Positions 56,690 through 64,000 of a DNA stretch of 64,000 nucleotides are shown here, one piece after another (the first letter of the stretch is position 1; each line of letters begins with the position of its first letter). The position numbers and the translations under genes are program-made. Under the pieces are notes generated by a model that saw nothing but the letters and a program-made list of their open reading frames with translations, did no database searches and was not told the DNA's origin. The stretch covers positions 3,723,665 to 3,787,664 of the forward strand of contig JAHWDD010000003.1 of NCBI GenBank assembly GCA_023897205.1, in the 5' to 3' direction. This stretch comes from Exophiala sp. HKRS030. Its lineage: Eukaryota; Ascomycota; Eurotiomycetes; Chaetothyriales; Herpotrichiellaceae.

Positions 56690-59600
56690 AAAAATCTCCA
56701 GGACGTCTCGCCCAGGCTGAGAACGGATTCTAGGACGTCTATCGTCACAAGAGACATGTCTCACATCCTCCGGCCCGTGACCAATGTCCTGCGACGGTTT
56801 CTCTCCTGCGACAGAAGGTGAACTGGGACACAGTCATATCTAGAATTACAGTCTCGGCACAATCAGCCAAATAGGACGTTGATCCTAGACACCGTCCATC
56901 CATAGCCTAGACAGATACTTTTGCTTAATTCACCGCGACTGACGTGGCATCATCCTAGTTTTCCTCGATGTCGATTCCGGCCAAGGGAAGGCTAAGGACT
57001 AGTTAAGAGACAGATATAGGGCCCCCAACCATTACAGAATGTAGTTCAGGACCACGCGACCATAATATAGTCTTTAAGAGAAGTTTACACAACCTCACAT
57101 CCTGAGAACTTCGCTTATATAGGTAGATGTTGTCACTGTGGATAGCCCAAGATAAGGCGCAAAGATATAGGAATAACGGTCGTAAGAATAGCCGCTCAGG
57201 CACCAAAGGAGGTCAGCGTATACTTCCGCAGGTAGAGAACCGACGGAAAGAATAGACGAAAAGCGAGGAAGGGGAGAGGTCAGTGGGCTCGTCAGTGGTT
57301 AGAGTCCATTGGTTCGAAGGTATCTGTCGGTGGGACGGATTCGTAGAGGCTTTCATAGCAGGGTCGTTTTCTGCATTATGTTATTGAAAGTCATTGCTTG
57401 AGTGTCGATTTGTCGAGCAAGCGCACGCTGCGAGAAGGAGGGAAAGGGATCTCCCTTCAGGGCTTATAGGAAGATCATTGCTTGCGAGGAGGGTTCCTTG
57501 GCAATATTTATCTTGTCCTCCTCCCCTTCTGAGTGGGAAAATCGCGTAGACTCAGTGCCGCTGCTTTCGAAAAAACTCACGGTTTCATTGGGAGGTCTCC
57601 ATGGCGGTAGACTTGGAGGGCTAATCACTGCCATTATCGTCAGTCTCCACCAATTGCCGAGCAAGGTCGGCTTTCCAAAATCCGCGCCGAGGTGAGACAT
57701 GGGTGATCAGTCACCAGGCTCGAGCGAGCCGGGGGTAAGCAAAGGGCGGCATCACCCTCGTTCTAATCGGGGTGGAGATGCGAGCAGTTTGCGCTCATCT
57801 TGGTCATTTCAGCAGCTTGACAACCAGAAACCTCGGTCTGATATGGTCAAGTCTTGTGTATTAGCACGCGACCTTCGAAGTCCTCTCCAGGGAAATCCTG
57901 CATATTTTCTTGGACTGGACTTTCTGGAGTGGAGCACTCGCCCAATATGGAACCAGCAATACGCGTTTGTGGGTCTTATAGAATCTTAAAAAGATCTATT
58001 CTCCGTTCTGATCGTGTCCAAGACCAGCCGGAGTGGAGAGTACCGAATAGCCATGGTACTTTGGTGCGAAGCTTGGGAGTCGATCTTGAAAACATCCTTC
58101 TAATGGGTCGGCTGTATCCAAACAGACGATCTGATCCTAGCCTTGGAGCTGGAGCACATAAGATCGCGTTTGAGACAGATCAACTCCCGTGTTCAAGCTT
58201 CCCTGATCACATCGAACCGAATTGCGTGGGAATACTAGTTCCCTTTCCAACTGCTGCGCATGTGCACTTTGGTAAGGATTACGGTAGTCTTGCCATAAGG
58301 TGGGCACTTTAAACTTGCCTTGACCCGAGTGTTGTGGCCAAGCTGATCAGGTCATGTCAAACGTAGCACACCTTCGGAACCAATGTACTGAATATGCACT
58401 CCTCAAACCATAGTGCGTAGAGACTTACAAAGCAGTCATTGCCTCCGAGAAGGCAGATGCGTCGGAAGTCAGGCAATGAAGACGGCTAGCGCTCACGCTA
58501 CTTAGCTCGCCTTGGTGCGGTCACCACATGGTATGACCAGGACATGACTTGCCCCTGGCTATGAATCCCGACCTGACATTGGGACAGCCTAGGTTCTGTA
58601 CTCGCACATGGTCCGGAGTCTGCTGACCAGCCGACGCGGCGGCGAAAGCTACGACTCGTTAGTCGCCATCGAGTTAGGCGTGAGGAATGCAAAATGTATG
58701 CTGACACAATACAGTGAGTCAGTGACAATGTAGAGAGTACTAAAGCGCCCCAGGTTCTTGGCGCCCCATTGCTTTGTCCTCAAGTTCGTTGCACCACTCA
58801 CATTCTGTCGAGCGATGTCGATATCGATGTCTCCACAGCGCCTAGGCTCATCCTTGCTAAATTGTCCACTGATCATACAGAAAGTCCACGTTCAGTCGGC
58901 TACAGAGCTCCCTTCCGGTAGTTGGTGATTTTGCTCAAATAGCTCTAGACTAAAGTCGAGGATTTGTCGAATGGTTCAGAGCTTTCCCCGTAAGAGTACA
59001 GACCCGACCTATACTTCGTCCCCGTTAGAGCCCAGGGCAAATGTTGTCCATAAACAGGGACAGGTCGGAGGATGGTCGTCCTAGAGCCTTACTTTGAAGT
59101 ATCCCGCGCCTTCACCATGGTACTCCAGCAGTACTCTAGAAAGGTAAGGACTTCTCACCTCACCTGAAACTGAGAATGCATATCCAATGCTGTTTGTGGG
59201 GTCTTGGTTCAAAGTACGGACTAAGCACTACTCCGTACATGATGTGAGTGGCGATGTCGACATTGATGTAGTTCATCTTGTGGATGGCAGAAGAATAATC
59301 AAAGCTCCGTGGCAGTCAAGTCAAACCTGCTGAATGTCAAAGCTGCTGTTGGAGGTGTGTTGGTCACGTGAGCCTGTTGCCAAGCCTTTGTTCAGCCAGT
59401 AGATAGAGTCGCTTTGTTTGTAGATGAATCAACAACTCCTGTCATCTCTCTCTGAGTGAATTCCTTCATCTCCTTACAGCTGTGGCATGCACTAACACAT
59501 TAGATGCCAAGAGAAAGACTTTAGTAAACACCACCATGTTGCAGTCCAAGGGCGCCGCGGACCAAAAGAATTCTTAAAATGCGCATAACTCATTTTCCTA

Positions 59601-60223
59601 GTCAATCACGCAATCGCTCCTCCAGCCAGCGACCGTGCTTGATTTGCGCCCACAACCACCCACTGCGGTTGTCGACGGAGAGTCAAACTTGGATTATATT
59701 CCTGAATGCGAGGCTGATGTTGAACCCCTGCTCGTTTAGTGGTTCCCATAAGGCCTGTACGATCCGCTGACGCACCTGGCAGCCTTGGCCCGGTGAGGTT
59801 TTCATTACTCACACGAAGCAACCTTGAGAGATTTGGACTTGTTGTTGACCTAGAAATTTCTTCCAAGCATGGCGCGATCGATCATAGTTCCATTTCCGAC
59901 GTGGATTTACTGGGATATTCAATAACTAACCTTGGCTAGGCAATACCGAGACGTGGCAGGCTCACTTGATGTTATTGCTCGTTCCACTCTTGCGTCTGAT
60001 GGCCATTCACGGCTACTCCTGTTGCTGAGGTGTGGCCTTCCATGAAACGTCAAAATTTTCGAGAAATACCACCCTGGATGAGGTGAGGATCATTCCATTT
60101 CGGCTGAGGCCGAGAATATCTGAGCCCGTGATGAAGCGTAAAGTGATGACCAAGGGAGTATATATCCCTCTGGAGTTGACCTGTTGTGTCGAACGCTCCA
60201 CTATCTAAACATACTGTGTTTGC

Positions 60224-60230
60224 TTTATAA
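60224..60230 (+). promoter_or_regulatory. Possible TATA-like element of the permease gene
   Basis: TTTATAA lies 39 bp before the ATG at 60269. The spacing would give a very short 5' UTR, so this is tentative. Confidence 0.3.
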
Positions 60231-60268
60231 GCGGTGTATGCGATCTCCAAAATCATAACAACACGGCC

Positions 60269-62356
60269 ATGGCTTTCGACAAACTACGTTCGTACGCGAA
60301 CAACAATCCTGTTACGCGATGGTCTGAAAAAGGATCCCACGATCGCAGCTCAACCGATGTTGAGTCCGATGGTACGCGAAAGAATGTTCATGATTACGAC
60401 TTATCGACTAACAAGAAACATAGGCTCCCCTGAGGCACTCCAACACCAACTGACCCAGGAGAAGCGTCAAATCGGTACCTTCTCGGCTTTCTTCTTGATC
60501 TTCAATCGTATCGTCGGAACGGGAATCTTCGCCACTCCTAGTACCATCTTTCTACTCTCTGGTAGCGTTGGTCTCAGTCTTTTCATCTGGGTGATTGGAA
60601 TGATCATTGCTGCCACCGGCATGGCAGTATACCTTGAATTCGGCACAGCAATTCCAAAGAATGGCGGAGAGAAGAACTACCTCGAATTTGTCTACCGAAG
60701 GCCCAAGTTCCTCGCAACAGGTTTCTACACAGGTTACGTTATCCTTCTTGGTTGGGCGGGTTCGAATTCTGTCGTCTTCGGCGAATACATCCTGCACGCA
60801 GCCCGTGTCGAAGTCACCCGATTCAACCAACGTGGTATTGGTTTGGCATGTGTTACAGCCGCATTCCTCATCCACGGTACTGCGCTCAAGTGGGGTCTTC
60901 GTCTTCAGAACCTACTCGGTGTCATCAAGTTGATCATCGTATTGTTGATTGTGGTTTCTGGCTGGGTATGTTTCTTTACAGATCTAGTGGTGTTTCGATA
61001 GATTTTGCAAGCAAACTAACACAGTATCTCGTCCAGGCTGCGCTAGGAGGTGCTCTTAAGGTCGATAACCCACACAACTTCGATAATGCCTTTGAAGGAA
61101 CCACCGGCAGCGCGTAAGTACTTACACAACACTGGCGCGAAACAACTCAGACAACTAACAGGAATGCAGCTATGGCATTGTCAACGCTATCTACAACGTC
61201 ATATGGTCGTACATCGGTTATAGCAATGCTAATTATGCACTGAGCGAGACCAAGAACCCTGTCAAAACTCTCAAAATTGCGGCGCCAGCCGCAATCATCT
61301 TTGTCTCAATCGTCTACATGTTCATCAATGTGAGTGCAAATATGTCACGTGACTCAATGCGACCTCTTCCTACTCTTTGTCACGTGAGCCATGGCCTTGG
61401 CGGGCTCACTCTCCCTACTCTCTACCTCCCCTATTCCCCCATTAGACTTGGAGTTCTCTAGCTTTAGTGACGGGATTATCGGAGTACCGTTCCTTTTTCA
61501 CTTTCCTTTCTCGGTCTTATCACAATATGGCTTTGAATCTCGCGACACTTTACTGACAGGTGATCAGATCGCCTACTTTGCCGCCGTTTCGAAGGAGGAG
61601 ATCCGAACCTCGGGTCGTATCCTTGCAGCCAACTTCTTCCGCAACGTCTTTGGCGAATCAGCCGAACGTGCTCTCTCCGTTTTCGTCGCGTTGTCAGCTT
61701 TCGGCAACGTCTTGAGTGTCATCTTCTCCCAAGGTCGTCTCGTGCAGGAACTTGGCCGTGAGGGTATCCTCCCATTCTCTCGAATCTGGGCCAGCAACAA
61801 ACCATTCAATGCCCCTCTCGCTGGTCTCTTTGAACATTGGTTGGTGTCAATCATCATCATGCTTGCCCCACCTCCAGGAGATGCCTACAACTTCATCCTG
61901 AACGTTATCTCCTACCCACTCTCAATTGTCAACGTCTTCGTCGCTGGTGGTTTGTTGTACTTATACTGGAATCCGGGACATTGGGAATGGAACCCACCTT
62001 TCCGCGCCACGATCCCCGTCACCGTCGTCTTCTTCCTCAGCAACATCTATCTCGTTGCGGCACCCTTTGTCCCACCAGAAGATGGACAGAGCATCTACAA
62101 CGATCTCCCCTACTATCTCCACTGTGTCGTCGGCATCGGCATCATCGCCGCCGGTGGTGTCTACTGGCTCATCTGGGCAGTCATCCTGCCTAGACTTGGT
62201 GGTTACGAATTGGTCAGAGAAGTCCAGGTCAGCGAAATCGATGGTTGGGAGCGAAACGTTTTCTCGAGGCGTCCTTTGGATAAATCTGCTCACAAGGGTT
62301 TGAGTTTGGTCACTGATGCTGCTGCTCCAGCTGCCGTCAGCCCGTCGTCACTATAG
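60269..62356 (+). CDS. MUP1-type high-affinity methionine / amino-acid permease
   Basis: Five exons: 60269-60371, 60424-60965, 61037-61113, 61170-61329 and 61568-62356, giving 556 aa. Introns are 52, 71, 56 and 238 nt. It belongs to the LAT/YAT branch of the APC superfamily, most like yeast Mup1. TM1 has the unwound-helix signature IVGTGIFATPS; then ATGMAVYLEFGTAIPKNGGEKNYLEF, WAALGGALKVDNPHNFDNAFEGTTG, IYNVIWSYIGYSNANYALSETKNPVKTLKIA, YFAAVSKEEI, SAFGNVLSVIFSQGRLVQELGREGILPFSRIWASNKPFNAPLAG. About twelve helices, with a Ser-rich cytosolic N-terminus and a cytosolic tail. All joins keep phase and no frame break is seen. Intron 4 is long and contains two TCACGTGA sites. Confidence 0.93.
61345..61387. 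promoter_or_regulatory. Paired TCACGTGA palindromes inside intron 4 of the permease
   Basis: Perfect 8-bp copies lie at 61345-61352 and 61380-61387, 35 bp apart, in an intron four times longer than its neighbours. TCACGTG is the Cbf1-Met4 binding core at sulfur-metabolism genes in yeast. Whether it acts here is inference. Confidence 0.45.
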
Positions 62357-64000
62357 TACTTTAGCGTGTGGAGAACGGTATGGGCCCAGGACTGCACTCT
62401 ATTGAGTCGTGGTTCAGTTGTCGAAATTAGGTAATATACGAACTAGCTAATGAATCAGAGTGTTTTATCGGTGGTATGCAGCCTCGATTACGCCTTCTTT
62501 CTCTCTTGATCGCCTCACAATTTTACAAATTAAAGGAAAAGATACATGCGCCACTTAGTTAATGAGAGTGGTTTACTAGATGTGTACTGAAGCCCACGAA
62601 TTTAACTTTCCAACCAGAAACAAGCCAACTCCATGAAGTGAATGGTACATCTAGCCCTTGAGAAGATCTACAAATCGACAGATTTCAATGTGAAGCTTAT
62701 TCTCACATCGACATCAAGGCTTACGTCCCTCATCCACATGAATCGCCCCATTCGGGCCAGAAACCTGCGCCGTGAGCAGTCCAAGTCACTACTAGAAGAG
62801 AGCGATCACAACTCGTAGACGATGAAAGTCTTGACTGGTTCTCGGGATATTCTCCGGGACCTTGAGCACAAGCCGGCGCCTACTTGCCTCACGGAATGGA
62901 TATGCATGGTAAATGTCTTGGTCGTTCTGTGATCCGTCAGCAAGACAGGCGGGATAACCATGGTGCTTCAGACTCGACAAGGCTGAAGCTGATTGTCGCG
63001 AGGCTCTAAATCATCAATTCACTTCCGCAGACACTTGGAACGCAAGGCTGTTCTACACACAATATGTGCATATCTACACGCGTTCACGTGTCAAGCCGTG
63101 ATTCTCACTCAGCAGCCGACATCTCAGAGCCGTGTCCTGAATAGTGTGTTATGCAACAAGTGGATTTATGGTACAAGCACAAGCATTGGACCTAGAAGGA
63201 TGGTCGGTCCACAACCCCGCGTTGTTGCATTAGCTACCGCCCGCCTACACTGCCAACAGCCTGCCATTACTCTCGTTCCTCGTCCCGAGTTCCGATGCCC
63301 CCACCTCTGAACTGGATAATCGATTGACTCTCAGCCAGCCGAAGCTTGATTCAAGGCTCTAAACCTCGTATCTCTGAACGAGTCTTTCCACTGACCAACT
63401 AGCTAGTTAGTTAACTCAATCCAACAGGCTTGCATGGTTTTCAAGTCGTTGGCTAATGCTTTCAGCCATCGGCCTCCACGAACTTCGTTTCAACTTAAGA
63501 CTGCATGTCTTCGTCCTCGATACGATACGTGCTGTGCCTAAAATTCGTATCGCTGCGCTATCCCCGGCCCCACAGCCCTCCTCTGCCGGAAATGGTGCAT
63601 ACCTATCCGTACTGGGTGGAATGACCCCTCGCATCCTCCGTCGTAGTTTAGTCCCATGGTTACTGGCCAACCGCACATGTGAGAGGGATCAGCCGACGGC
63701 TGTCGTTGCTGCGATTTGCTCTACACATTGAGTGTAGGCTTTTCGCTGTCAGGGCTGAGAGATTGAGACCTATGCGCGTAGGCACCTCTCCGCGCATCTC
63801 TGTGGACCTAAAGCTCGACTCTTCTCGGCCATTCGCTGTGGTTGTTACGTGAAGTTGGGCGACTGGTTTGTCGTCGTGCAATGAGTATCAAGACCAAGCA
63901 CGCTTAGTGCGTGAAGGCGCTGGTCTTGATTGCATCAAGCTTTCCCGCGAAGGGTAAACGGTACCTGTTTGCGTCGAGGACTGGGAGTGTGGCATTGGGC
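62357..64000. other. Intergenic region to the window end
   Basis: 1.64 kb after the permease stop. It contains the permease 3' flank and a CTAGCTAGTTAGTTAAC-type run at about 63400-63417. Frames of up to 105 codons have no recognisable content. No gene supported. Confidence 0.5.

Larger units (their letters stand above)
54506..60268. other. Gene desert / possible degenerate sequence
   Basis: About 5.8 kb without a supportable gene. A perfect 9-bp hairpin (CTGTCCCAG / CTGGGACAG, 10-nt loop) lies at 56662-56689. Frames of 96 and 152 codons at 57699-58312 lie in two overlapping phases and may be remnants of one older gene, but I recognise no family. TACTCCGTA is at 59229-59237 and a TCACGTGA palindrome at 59364-59371. 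The final ~300 bp are the permease promoter. Confidence 0.5.

Noticed and set aside
57285..57360. tRNA-like words (GGTTAGAGTCC, GGTTCGAAGG)
   Set aside because: No cloverleaf could be folded; acceptor and anticodon stems do not pair.

Overview
The window is nuclear DNA of a filamentous ascomycete (Pezizomycotina). The evidence is short introns (about 50-90 nt, one of 238 nt) with GTANGT-type donors and YAG acceptors, an intron-containing tRNA-Ala, monocistronic genes on both strands, and fungal families such as the MUP1-type permease, the TDT dicarboxylate transporter and Efg1. The class within Pezizomycotina cannot be fixed by eye. A 100-N run at 44096-44195 marks a scaffold gap.

Layout. 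0.2-1.3 kb: SCO1 copper chaperone. 3.0-3.6 kb: molybdopterin synthase large subunit. 4.7-12.2 kb: gene desert full of microsatellites. 12.5-14.9 kb: DHA1-type MFS transporter with a long disordered N-terminus and a collagen-like Gly/Pro tail. 14.9-19.7 kb: second desert. 20.9-22.1 kb: a Copia/TNT1-94-like beta-barrel protein. 22.8-38.1 kb: gene-dense block with a single-pass membrane protein, EFG1, SEA4/MIO, SARAF, a small Ser-rich protein, a polytopic membrane protein and a UIM-containing TDP1. 38.1-44.8 kb: third desert with an 11-bp tandem array and the assembly gap. 44.8-53.2 kb: tRNA-Ala(CGC), TDT transporter, beta-carbonic anhydrase, a polytopic membrane protein and a GCIP-like protein. 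54.0-54.5 kb: decayed PLP1/TXNDC9 copy. 54.5-60.2 kb: fourth desert. 60.3-62.4 kb: MUP1-type methionine/amino-acid permease. 62.4-64.0 kb: no gene seen.

The genes are mostly unrelated housekeeping functions: respiratory copper delivery, Moco synthesis, rRNA processing, TORC1 regulation, ER calcium regulation, DNA repair, CO2 hydration and transport. There is no convincing biosynthetic cluster. EFG1 and SEA4 are divergent across 447 bp and could share a promoter.

The most striking sequence-level result is that four otherwise well-conserved genes carry six apparent single-base losses. All fall in or next to runs that read as C on the + strand, whichever strand the gene is on. This looks like a systematic consensus error, although real decay is not excluded. 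Other notable signals are strong intergenic enrichment of TACGGAGTA, and paired TCACGTGA (Cbf1-type) sites inside an unusually long permease intron.
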